From contig URHY01000035.1 in assembly GCA_900547815.1 (NCBI GenBank), forward strand, positions 1 to 22,304: a stretch of DNA of 22,304 nucleotides, written 5' to 3'. Shown here piece after piece: positions 7,365 through 14,713 of the stretch. The notes beneath the pieces were generated by a model, which saw nothing but the letters and a program-made list of their open reading frames with translations, did no database searches and was not told where the DNA came from. Numbering within the stretch: position 1 is the stretch's first letter; the number at the start of each line of letters is the position of its first letter. Made by a program: the position numbers and the translations under genes. The stretch is from an uncultured Solobacterium sp. (lineage in GTDB: Bacteria > Bacillota_I > Bacilli_A > Erysipelotrichales > Erysipelotrichaceae).

Positions 7365-8657
7365 ATGTTGAAACAATATCTTAAGTTTGTCATACCATCC
7401 ATATGTTCGATGGTTATCTTTAATCTATATACTTTAGTAGACGGTATATTTGTTGCCCACTTTGAAGGCGATACGGCATTAGCTTCCATAAACGTGGCAA
7501 GTCCTTATATCACAACCATCTTCTCCATTGGAGTCTTATTTGCGATTGGATCAAGTACTGTCATGTCGATCTATCGTGGTGCGAATGAAGAAAGAAAAAT
7601 GCATGAAGTATTCTCAATGAATACCATTACGATTTCTTGTGTGGCCCTATGCATTGCGGTTTTATCTTTTATAAATTCACATCATATTACAGAATTTTTA
7701 GGTGCCAATGAAGATGTTTTTAACTATACAGATACCTACATCAAAATATTGTCCTGCTTCTCATTCTTCTATATAGTCTCTTATTGTTTTGAAGTTCTCT
7801 TAAAGGCCGATGGCTTTCCTCAAAAATCCATTATAGGTATTTGTCTAGGAGCTGGAACCAACCTTGTTCTTGACCCATTATTTATGGGAGCTTTCAATAT
7901 GGGAATTAGTGGTGCTGCATTAGCTACAGGTTTATCTCAACTTGTAACTTTCTGCTTCTTCTTTTATCATTTTGCGTTTAGCCACAAATCGCATTTCCAT
8001 TTTGTGAAGGCAAACTATCCTTGGCATGAATATTCTAGAATTCTTTCATTAGGACTTCCCGATTGTATTTCTGAAATTTCTCCAGGCATTATGATTACAG
8101 TATTTAACTATCGTATCAATCAACTCCTTGGTACTAATGGACTTGTTACTTTTACCGTCTTAATGTATATCTATAACTTAGTATTGATGGTGATGGTTGG
8201 AACGAGTCAAGGAACGCAGCCTTTGGTTAGCTACTACTATGGTCGAAGCGATAAAAAAGCCGTTTCAACTTTCCATAAATATGCACGTGTTTTAGTATCT
8301 TGTGCTGGAATTTTATTATTCTTAATTGTAGAAGTATTTGCACCAAATATCACCGTTGCCTTTATTCCAGTAAATACAGAAAATTACTTTAATACCATTA
8401 CAGCCCTACGCCAATTTAGCTTTGTCTTTCTAATTATGGGACATGTCGTCATCACTAGCGGCTACATGGTCGCTTTAGAAGAGCCTAGAAGAGCCTTTGT
8501 GCTTTCGATTTCTCGTGGTATTCTATTTGTCTTATTATCTCTATTTGTTTGTACAACATTATTTAAGGAAAATGGCATATGGATTAGTTGTACCGTCTCT
8601 GAAATCTTCTGTTTAGGTATTGCACTTTATGATTTAAAAACTCAAAAGAAAATATAA
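7365..8657 (+). CDS. MATE-family multidrug/cation efflux protein
   Basis: A 430-aa integral membrane protein with about 12 predicted helices and the MATE pattern: VIPSICSMVIFNLYTLVDGIFV in the first helix, GVLFAIGSSTVMSIYRG after helix 2, and the repeat half at VGTSQGTQPLVSYYYG. The family exports organic cations with Na+ or H+ antiport; this one resembles MepA-type exporters. I chose the ATG at 7365, which follows GGTGAT at 7355-7360, over an upstream in-frame TTG at 7353. The predicted transcript start is only a few bases upstream, so the 5' leader is very short. The divergent MerR gene and shared promoter indicate induction by its substrates. A 14-bp-stem terminator follows. Confidence 0.92.
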   Translation: MLKQYLKFVIPSICSMVIFNLYTLVDGIFVAHFEGDTALASINVASPYITTIFSIGVLFAIGSSTVMSIYRGANEERKMHEVFSMNTITISCVALCIAVLSFINSHHITEFLGANEDVFNYTDTYIKILSCFSFFYIVSYCFEVLLKADGFPQKSIIGICLGAGTNLVLDPLFMGAFNMGISGAALATGLSQLVTFCFFFYHFAFSHKSHFHFVKANYPWHEYSRILSLGLPDCISEISPGIMITVFNYRINQLLGTNGLVTFTVLMYIYNLVLMVMVGTSQGTQPLVSYYYGRSDKKAVSTFHKYARVLVSCAGILLFLIVEVFAPNITVAFIPVNTENYFNTITALRQFSFVFLIMGHVVITSGYMVALEEPRRAFVLSISRGILFVLLSLFVCTTLFKENGIWISCTVSEIFCLGIALYDLKTQKKI

Positions 8658-8660
8658 AAG

Positions 8661-8700
8661 AAGACAGATATTCAGTCTGATTTTGAATATCTGTCTTTTT
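8661..8700. terminator. Terminator between convergent MATE and larD genes
   Basis: A 14-bp nearly perfect stem (AAGACAGATATTCA/TGAATATCTGTCTT) with a 9-nt loop and a T-rich tail on the plus strand. On the minus strand the hairpin is followed by TTCTTTTATA, so it can serve both genes. Confidence 0.85.
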
Positions 8701-8706
8701 CTAATA

Positions 8707-9417
8707 TTAAATACCTAAAAATAAATGGCAGAATAAAGCCGCAAGTAATGCACCTACAAAAGGAGCAATTCCTGGAACTAATAGTCCATATTGCCAATCA
8801 TTATTGGCTTTATTTTTAATAGGTAATAATTGGAAGGCCAAACGAGGTCCTAAATCACGAGCTTGATTCATCGCAAATCCAGTTGTTCCTCCTAGACCCA
8901 TACCAACAGCCCATACAATAAGTCCAACGCCAATTGGTAATTGTGTTTCATATTTTGTAGCAACCGCTAAAATAGCACTCAAGAAAACTGTTGTTGCGAG
9001 TGTTTCGACAAAGAAGTTTCTTGGCAAATTTCTGCAGTTTGGATTGGTAGAGAAAATATTACGAATGGCGATTGGGTTCACATTTCCTTCGCTTTCTGTA
9101 AAATGATCTTTATACATCACATAACAAATCAAAGCTCCTACAAGTGCGCCTAAAAATTCGGCAATAACGTATGGAATAAAGCATGTCCATGGAAGCATGC
9201 CTAAAACACATTGTGCAAGTACCATGGCAGGATTCATACAAACGCCACCAAAGATATATAGGGCTACACTAATGCCAAATGCCCATGTTGTGATCGCAAA
9301 GATGTGTCCGCTTCCGTGATATTTTGTGTTTGTCAAAACTTCATCACAATGTACTCCCACACCAAATAAGATCATAAGTCCTGTTGATAAAAATTCCGCA
9401 ATTAAATTGTGTAACAT
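8707..9417 (-). CDS. larD: Aquaporin-family lactate/glycerol channel (LarD-like)
   Basis: A 236-aa MIP-family channel with six membrane helices and two half-helix motifs. The first is canonical NPA (62-64, GGVCMNPAMVLAQ). The second reads NQA at 184-186 (FAMNQARDLGPR) instead of NPA. GHIFAITTWAFGI and PIKNKANNDWQYG match what I recall of Lactobacillus LarD, a lactic-acid-conducting GlpF relative that also deviates in its second NPA. It lies 18 bp downstream of larA with its own AAGAAGGG site, so the two are co-transcribed. Role: letting lactic acid cross the membrane for racemisation. Glycerol facilitation is the alternative, but no glycerol kinase is nearby. The terminator at 8661-8700 ends the unit. 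Confidence 0.88.
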   Translation of the reverse strand: MLHNLIAEFLSTGLMILFGVGVHCDEVLTNTKYHGSGHIFAITTWAFGISVALYIFGGVCMNPAMVLAQCVLGMLPWTCFIPYVIAEFLGALVGALICYVMYKDHFTESEGNVNPIAIRNIFSTNPNCRNLPRNFFVETLATTVFLSAILAVATKYETQLPIGVGLIVWAVGMGLGGTTGFAMNQARDLGPRLAFQLLPIKNKANNDWQYGLLVPGIAPFVGALLAALFCHLFLGI

Positions 9418-9435
9418 AAATTCAAATTCCCTTCT

Positions 9436-10713
9436 TTACATATTTACAACGACACCCAAACCATCAGGAATGACGGCAACTTTGGCATCTTTTCCTTTTA
9501 TTTCAAATGCTTTTTCTAAAGCTTCATCTACAGTTGTAGCTAAATCCATATGCATATCTTTCACAAGTTGAGGATCTACTAAATCGGAAACCAAAATAAC
9601 TTTATGATGAGCTAGAATACGTGCAAAGATTTGTGATGTCCATTGATCTGGAACGGTTTCTAAGCGAGGTGTATGAATCGCTTTTTGTTCAAATTCTTCT
9701 GGATCTTTTACATCCGCAATATTGTGGTAGAATCCAATTCCACCATGTCCATCACGACAACCTGCAATCATGATGATAATGCCATCAGGATTTAATGTAG
9801 CTTCAGCTGCTGTCATACCTTTAATGGCTTGATAAATATTTTGATCTAAAGGATAACCACCATTTGTACTGATTGCGATATCACAAGCTACTTTATTTAC
9901 ACTTGCCAAAGAGCGAACAAAATCACAACCTTTTTCATGTGCCTTTTCCATATCTCCGGCAAAAGAGCCAATAATTTCATGATTTCCATTCAATACGACA
10001 TTGACAATAAAGGCTAATTTTGCCGTTCTTGCAGCATAAACCATATCTTCATGGATTAAATTGTGCTGCAAATTTCCTGGACGTGATTTTTTATCATTGA
10101 TAAATTCACCACTATGATTTGCCATAATTGTTTTATAAGAAGCAATACCTGGCAACACTGATTTTCTTCCTCCTGAGAATCCTGCAAAGAAGTGGGCTTC
10201 AATAAAGCCTTCAGAAATTAATAAATCAGCTTCAGCTGCAACTTTGTTGATAATGCAGTCGCCTCCACTTGGTAATTGTCCAATTTTTACCATGGAAGAA
10301 TCATCTGTTGATACGTGCATAACAATTTCTTCATTTTTTACAATTTCTTCACCATATTTAGCTACAAGCTCTTCATGAGTACTTTCTCTATGAAATCCTG
10401 TCGCTACTAAAATACGAATACGTGCATCGGGTGATACACTACGAATTCTTCTTAAAAGAATGGGTGTAATAATTTTTGAAGGTACAGGACGCGTATGGTC
10501 TGAGCTGATAATGACAATATTTTTCTTGCCTTTGGCAAGTTCTTCTAAGCTTTTTGAACCAATTGGATTGTCCAATGATTGTTCAACAATTTCATTTTCT
10601 GAAAGTGTAGTTTTATAATCGCTTTGTCTTCCCTCTAAAACACCAGCTAAGTTTTTATCTTCTAATTTGATTTTCATTTGACCTTTATCATAAGGTACAT
10701 TCATTTCAAACAT
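9436..10713 (-). CDS. larA: Lactate racemase, nickel-pincer enzyme LarA
   Basis: A 425-aa LarA. Residues known as catalytic or metal-binding in the Lactobacillus plantarum enzyme fall at identical positions: H108 (ATGFHRE), H174 (EAHFFAGFS), K184 (GGRKSVLPG) and H200 (MANHSGEF). K184 carries the nickel pincer nucleotide cofactor, H108 and H174 swap the proton, and H200 is a Ni ligand. SSDHTRPVPSK is a further family motif. The enzyme interconverts L- and D-lactate in the cytosol; LarA homologues acting on other 2-hydroxy acids exist, but the LarD and LarR neighbours favour lactate. Start at 10713 follows AAGGAGAG. Cofactor genes larB, larC and larE are not in the window and must be supplied elsewhere. 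Confidence 0.93.
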   Translation of the reverse strand: MFEMNVPYDKGQMKIKLEDKNLAGVLEGRQSDYKTTLSENEIVEQSLDNPIGSKSLEELAKGKKNIVIISSDHTRPVPSKIITPILLRRIRSVSPDARIRILVATGFHRESTHEELVAKYGEEIVKNEEIVMHVSTDDSSMVKIGQLPSGGDCIINKVAAEADLLISEGFIEAHFFAGFSGGRKSVLPGIASYKTIMANHSGEFINDKKSRPGNLQHNLIHEDMVYAARTAKLAFIVNVVLNGNHEIIGSFAGDMEKAHEKGCDFVRSLASVNKVACDIAISTNGGYPLDQNIYQAIKGMTAAEATLNPDGIIIMIAGCRDGHGGIGFYHNIADVKDPEEFEQKAIHTPRLETVPDQWTSQIFARILAHHKVILVSDLVDPQLVKDMHMDLATTVDEALEKAFEIKGKDAKVAVIPDGLGVVVNM

Positions 10714-10739
10714 TTTTATCTCTCCTTTTTTCCCGAATT

Positions 10740-10822
10740 AATATAATCCGAATTAAATAATTGCGAAACCTCAATTAATATTAACATTTGTTGTTTCACA
10801 AAATTTAGAGTATTGTTATAAT
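10740..10822. promoter_or_regulatory. larA-larR divergent promoter region with Crp/Fnr-like box
   Basis: A Crp/Fnr-like inverted repeat TTTGT-N6-ACAAA lies at 10787-10802. For larR (plus), a -10 TATAAT at 10817-10822 has TTTCAC as a 17-bp-spaced -35 that overlaps the box. For larA (minus), a plausible -10 TATATT at 10745-10740 would place the box centre about 61 bp upstream of the start, the classic class I activator position. A direct repeat CCGAATTAA (10733-10741 and 10748-10756) overlaps the larA -10. Activation of larA by the LarR-type protein from this box is inferred. Confidence 0.6.
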
Positions 10823-10847
10823 CCAAAACTGGTAAAGGAGAGCGAAT

Positions 10848-11504
10848 ATGGACAATGAATACTTATTAAATTTTTTAAAAGAGAAAAATGTGCCTATTAT
10901 ACAGAAAAAAAGACACACCTATTTAGCATATTATGGACTTGAACAACAAGATACCTATGTGTTAAAAGAAGGGGTAATTAAGACAAGTATCATCCTGCAT
11001 GATGGTCGTGAATTCAACATTTCTTATATCAATACACCTGATATTATTTCTTTATTAAAAGATGAAGTAAGTCAATATACATCTGCTCCATTTAATGTTC
11101 GTGTTGAAAGTGATGTGGCCACATTCTATAGAATTCCTTGAGTATTATTTTGGAGTTATGTAAATCAAAATCAAAAACTACAAGATTATATAAACGCATA
11201 TTATCGAGAAAAATTAACGGAAGCTATTTTTCGCCAACAAATTATGATGATGAATGGAAAAACAGGTGCAATATGCTCCTTCTTATATCAATTAATCCAT
11301 TTATTTGGTCGAAAAGTAGAGGCAGGTATGCTTATTGATTTTCAAATCACAAATGATGATATCGCAGGATTTTGTGGAATTTCCACTCGAAACAGTGTGA
11401 GTCGAATTCTTTGTGAGCTAAAAAAGGAAGGCGTCATTAAGATTGTAAATCAAAAAATATTAATTTTAGATATCGATTATTTAAAACAATATATACAATG
11501 TTAA
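10848..11504 (+). pseudogene. larR: LarR-like Crp/Fnr regulator interrupted by one in-frame TGA
   Basis: A single frame runs 10848-11504 (218 codons) with one TGA at 11139-11141 (codon 98) and no frameshift. The first part (97 aa) is the cyclic-nucleotide-binding-like domain (DGREFNISYINTPDIISLLKDE, ending FYRIP). After the TGA the same frame continues as VLFWSYVNQNQ, a dimerisation helix (YYREKLTEAIFRQQIMMMNG) and a Crp helix-turn-helix (ITNDDIAGFCGISTRNSVSRILCELKKEGV). A CGA(Arg)-to-TGA change fits the position. It is divergent to larA, as LarR is in Lactobacillus, where it activates the lar operon on L-lactate. Options are a recent nonsense mutation, readthrough, sequence error, or two fragments. 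AAAGGAGAG precedes the start. Recoding of TGA as Trp is unlikely since other genes here end in TGA. Confidence 0.85.
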
Positions 11505-11562
11505 ATCTTGATATGTCCATATATCCTTACCAAGTATTTTTTAGAAGAAGAGGTATTTAACG

Positions 11563-12102
11563 ATGAATAGTATCACCAAAAAACTAGTATCTTGCGCTTT
11601 ATGCATCGCTTTAGGTGTATTACTTCCAATGGCATTTCATGTGATCCCAAATGCTGGAAGCATATTTTTACCAATGCACATTCCTGTATTGATTTGTGGA
11701 TTATTTTGTGGATGGCCATATGGTTTAGCATGTGGAATTATTACACCATTTCTTTCAAGTGTGACAACAGGTATGCCTCCTGCAATGATGTTGCCACAAA
11801 TGATGATTGAACTTGCGGTATATGGTTTAGTAGCTGGTTTATGTACACAATATATTTCAATGAAGAATGAAATGACTAAACTATATGCAAGCTTAATTAT
11901 TGCCATGCTTGCAGGAAGAATTATGAATGGTTTTGTCAATACATGTATTCTTAGTACACAAGGATATACATTATCTGTATTTATGATGGCTAGCTTTATT
12001 ACTTGTCTTCCAGGTATCATCCTTCAATTGATTGTCATTCCTGTTTTGGTTCGTATTTTAAATAGAAATATTTATAAACAACCAGAAAAGGTTTTAGCTT
12101 AA
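11563..12102 (+). CDS. ECF transporter S component (substrate-binding membrane subunit)
   Basis: A 179-aa protein with about six hydrophobic helices and the ECF S-component pattern: VSCALCIALGVLLPMAF at the start, then FLPMHIPVLICGLFCGWPYGLACGIITPFLSS and GMPPAMMLPQMMIELAVYG. It has no ATPase or EcfT partner here, so it must use a shared energising module (group II). Substrate cannot be read from sequence. Its place next to larR/larA is suggestive, since LarA needs nickel and a nicotinic-acid-derived cofactor, and the Lactobacillus lar region includes a nickel ECF system; however this protein does not look like the NikM type with an N-terminal Met-His motif. It starts 58 bp after the larR frame with AGAAGAGG upstream, so is probably co-transcribed. 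Confidence 0.82.
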   Translation: MNSITKKLVSCALCIALGVLLPMAFHVIPNAGSIFLPMHIPVLICGLFCGWPYGLACGIITPFLSSVTTGMPPAMMLPQMMIELAVYGLVAGLCTQYISMKNEMTKLYASLIIAMLAGRIMNGFVNTCILSTQGYTLSVFMMASFITCLPGIILQLIVIPVLVRILNRNIYKQPEKVLA

Positions 12103-12109
12103 TGACAAG

Positions 12110-12154
12110 AAAGACCGAATATTCAGGTTTTAATCTGACATTCGGTCTTTTTTT
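12110..12154. terminator. Terminator after the ECF S-component gene
   Basis: An 11-bp stem AAAGACCGAAT/ATTCGGTCTTT encloses a smaller TCAG/CTGA stem and is followed by a T-run. It lies between convergent genes. On the minus strand a short run of T follows, so it may act in both directions. Confidence 0.88.
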
Positions 12155-12156
12155 CA

Positions 12157-12534
12157 TCATTGCCTATCAAAATATTTCTTACCAGAATCCGGATTGAAAT
12201 AAGTACGAATATATCCATCGGTAGATACGACCACAAATTCATTGGTATTTTCTTTGTAGTATACATCATCTCCATCTTCTTTTTCTGTTTTATGTAAGGA
12301 CTCTGGATTATTGACTACATCACTGGCACTCATTTCGTATTCTTTTGATGATGAAAATCCCATTTCTTTTCCATGTTTTTCATAGTGAGACTCTAACAAA
12401 TCTTCATTACGAAAATGGTATTCTTGATAGTCTACGACTACTTGTTTTTGTTCCTTAATTTCACATCCTGTTGGAAGTACAAGTGAGAATATACAAAAAA
12501 ATAAGAGCAAATATTTATTCATGATTCTTTTCAT
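12157..12534 (-). CDS. Small lipoprotein with nuclease-fold-like C-terminal domain (tentative)
   Basis: A 125-aa protein with a lipoprotein signal (hydrophobic YLLLFFCIFSLVLPTGC; lipobox LPTGC, lipidated C24, or C20 if the second Met starts). After a short linker, residues about 38-125 form one compact domain with YHFRNEDLLESHYEKHGKEMGF, HKTEKEDGDDVYY and STDGYIRTYFNP. This His/Lys helix followed by antiparallel strands recalls the BECR (barnase/EndoU/colicin-like) domains at the ends of phage head proteins and toxins; I cannot assign catalysis. It overlaps the end of the hybrid kinase gene by 20 bp in another frame, so translation is probably coupled and the protein could work with that sensor at the membrane. 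No immunity gene is visible. Confidence 0.72.
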   Translation of the reverse strand: MKRIMNKYLLLFFCIFSLVLPTGCEIKEQKQVVVDYQEYHFRNEDLLESHYEKHGKEMGFSSSKEYEMSASDVVNNPESLHKTEKEDGDDVYYKENTNEFVVVSTDGYIRTYFNPDSGKKYFDRQ

Positions 12535-14713
12535 ATCGTTCTTTATACTCCTTCAAACTTAGTTTATTGGCTCCACCTTTTAAATTTGGATCTTTATATT
12601 GTGCTTTATCATCTTCCCATCCACATACTGGACAGATTTCATAGCTTCCTGGTCCGGATTGAAATGTATATTTTCCGCAAACGGGACACTTAAATGTTAA
12701 TACTTTTGATAAGGTTGAAATAACTTTATCCATATCGATTGGCTTTGCAATATGTCCGTTCATTCCAATGGATAACGCTTTTTGTTTATCCTCTTCAAAG
12801 GCATTGGCCGTCATCGCCACAATTGGAATATCACTAAATTCACGAATCTTTTGTGTTGCTTGATAGCCATCCATATTTGGCATTTGAATATCCATTAAAA
12901 CTACATCGTATTCTTTTTCTTTGACTTGTTTTACACAAGCAATTCCATCACTTACGTGATCTACAATAAATCCATAGTCAAATAAAAGTGTCATCGCAAT
13001 TTCTGCATTTAAATCATTGTCTTCAGCTAGTAAAATGTGTTTTCCTTTAAGGTCTATAATATTCGTTTCTTGATTTTTTTCTAACTCACTTTCTTTGGCA
13101 ATTTCAAAATGAAATTTCATTCGAGTTGTTGTCCCTTGATTGACTTGACTTGAAATCTCAATTGTACCATGCATCAATTCAACCAAAGATTTTACAATCG
13201 ATAAGCCAAGCCCTGTACCTTTTATGCTCGTTTGCGTACCTGATTTTTCTCTAGAAAAGTCTTCAAAGGCATGTGGAAGATACGCTTCGCTCATTCCAAT
13301 ACCTGTATCTTGAATTATATATTGGAAACTACCAGTTTCTACTTCTTCAACATGAATCGAAATATTTCCATTTTTAGTATATTTCACGGAGTTTCCAATC
13401 ACGTTCAACAATATCTCTTCAAACTTAATTTGATCACAATACACATATGGATGTTCAATCTTTGTGTTGCACTGATAGGTTAAACCTTTTTGTTCAGCTT
13501 GTTTTTCAAAGACTGAATTCAAAGAATCTAACACATCAAATATATTACATGCCTTTATATTCAATGTTTCTTTTCCACTTTCAATACGAGCCATTTCTAA
13601 AATGGAGTTAATTAAATCTAAAAGAAATTTACTAGAAGAGTGAATCTTGGCTAGATAATCTTTTTCTTTTTCTGCATTTCCAATATTCTTTTCCATCAAT
13701 TCCGTATATCCCATGATTGCGTTCATAGGTGTACGAATGTCGTGTGACATACTAAATAAGAAACGAGATTTGGCAGCACTTGCTTCTTGTGCTTTTTTTG
13801 CCTGCCATTCAATTTGACTGGCATACTCTAAATCTTTTCGATGGCGAATTTCAAATTGAGCAATGGCTGCCGTTACTAGAAAATCAATCAAAATACTAGC
13901 AACAACTAAGCTTCTCATTACATATGTATTGATCCAACCTTGTTTTGGCACAATTTCAAAATTCCATTTATTGTTGGGAAGCTTACATTTAATCAACAAT
14001 GTATTTGAATCTATATTTTTTGAACTTTGAGAAATAATAATCTTTTTCTTTGTGACACGATCCGTTTTCCAAATGACAAAATCATAAGATGCTTTTTTCA
14101 AATCACTTAAGTGAATTTCATCTAAAAATGCATCCCAATCAATGACTAAAATGGAAAATCCCCAGAACTTTTCATTCACATAGATGGGATCGTATAATAA
14201 AGCTCCTTTTCCACCTTGTTTTAAATCATAAGGACCTTCCAATGTATATTTCCTTGTATCTTTTGCCAAAGTAGCAGCCTCTTTACGTTCATGTTCTGCC
14301 AACATATTCATGCCAATAGCTTTTTGATTTTCTTTAAATGGATATGCATTTTGAATAATTCCTTTTGGCGCAAGTTCAATTGTCTTAACAGCCGGATCAT
14401 CTCCATATAGTCTAGATGCCACAGATTCAAAGTAAGCATCGTCTAAATCAATTCCAGCCTCAATTGTCTTCTTTAAAAAGCCTACTTTTTCAATATACGA
14501 CTCAAGCTTTATTTCAACACGATTGATTGTTGAATTTACTGTATATTCTGCCTTTAATTTTTCTTGTTGAATTACGCTGTTACGAATAAACAAACATGCC
14601 ATATTCGTTAAAACAGAAACCAACACAAAACTAATTAGTATTCGATAAACTACATATTTATTTTTCATGGTTTCATTATAAAACGAAAAAAGGTGTGTGA
14701 CAAAAATTATCAT
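12515..14713 (-). CDS. CHASE hybrid histidine kinase with C-terminal CPCC zinc-ribbon-like domain
   Basis: A 732-aa membrane sensor. In order: helix (about 22-46), extracytoplasmic CHASE-type sensor (about 50-260), helix (about 265-285), HisKA with phospho-His324 (SMSHDIRTPMNAI), HATPase (N box NVIGNSVKYTKNG, DTGIGM, GTGLGLS), and REC (about 558-672) with phospho-Asp608 in LMDIQMPNMDGY. It then ends in a Cys-rich segment: C676-x2-C679 and C694-x2-C697 within YEICPVCGWEDD and GGANKLSL, matching small CPCC-family proteins that usually stand alone. No output domain or Hpt is encoded. The ATG at 14713 overlaps the upstream stop (ATGA), suggesting coupling; an internal ATG at 14668 sits at a good promoter and gives 717 aa. 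The CHASE sensor resembles that of the upstream cyclase. Confidence 0.9.
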   Translation of the reverse strand: MIIFVTHLFSFYNETMKNKYVVYRILISFVLVSVLTNMACLFIRNSVIQQEKLKAEYTVNSTINRVEIKLESYIEKVGFLKKTIEAGIDLDDAYFESVASRLYGDDPAVKTIELAPKGIIQNAYPFKENQKAIGMNMLAEHERKEAATLAKDTRKYTLEGPYDLKQGGKGALLYDPIYVNEKFWGFSILVIDWDAFLDEIHLSDLKKASYDFVIWKTDRVTKKKIIISQSSKNIDSNTLLIKCKLPNNKWNFEIVPKQGWINTYVMRSLVVASILIDFLVTAAIAQFEIRHRKDLEYASQIEWQAKKAQEASAAKSRFLFSMSHDIRTPMNAIMGYTELMEKNIGNAEKEKDYLAKIHSSSKFLLDLINSILEMARIESGKETLNIKACNIFDVLDSLNSVFEKQAEQKGLTYQCNTKIEHPYVYCDQIKFEEILLNVIGNSVKYTKNGNISIHVEEVETGSFQYIIQDTGIGMSEAYLPHAFEDFSREKSGTQTSIKGTGLGLSIVKSLVELMHGTIEISSQVNQGTTTRMKFHFEIAKESELEKNQETNIIDLKGKHILLAEDNDLNAEIAMTLLFDYGFIVDHVSDGIACVKQVKEKEYDVVLMDIQMPNMDGYQATQKIREFSDIPIVAMTANAFEEDKQKALSIGMNGHIAKPIDMDKVISTLSKVLTFKCPVCGKYTFQSGPGSYEICPVCGWEDDKAQYKDPNLKGGANKLSLKEYKERYEKNHE
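14668..14703 (-). promoter_or_regulatory. Internal promoter at the start of the hybrid kinase gene
   Basis: On the minus strand, TTGTCA (14703-14698) and a perfect TATAAT (14680-14675) are spaced by 17 bp. Transcription would begin about 7 bp after the -10, which is the A of the ATG at 14668, so this could make a leaderless mRNA for the shorter kinase. There is no Shine-Dalgarno before that ATG, which fits. It lies just after the cyclase stop and would allow kinase expression without the cyclase. Confidence 0.55.

Noticed and set aside
7308..7376. Longer N-terminus of the MerR regulator
   Set aside because: The extension runs through the MerR-type promoter and lacks family similarity; the ATG at 7307 has a good ribosome site.
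11138..11338. 66-aa ORF overlapping the larR frame
   Set aside because: It is a different frame from both halves of the Crp/Fnr protein, has no homology and no ribosome site; a shadow.
10848..11504. TGA recoded as Trp (Mollicutes-like code)
   Set aside because: Several genes here end in TGA at sensible places with terminators right after (for example gntR at 3168-3170), and Trp is encoded by TGG throughout. Only larR has an internal TGA.
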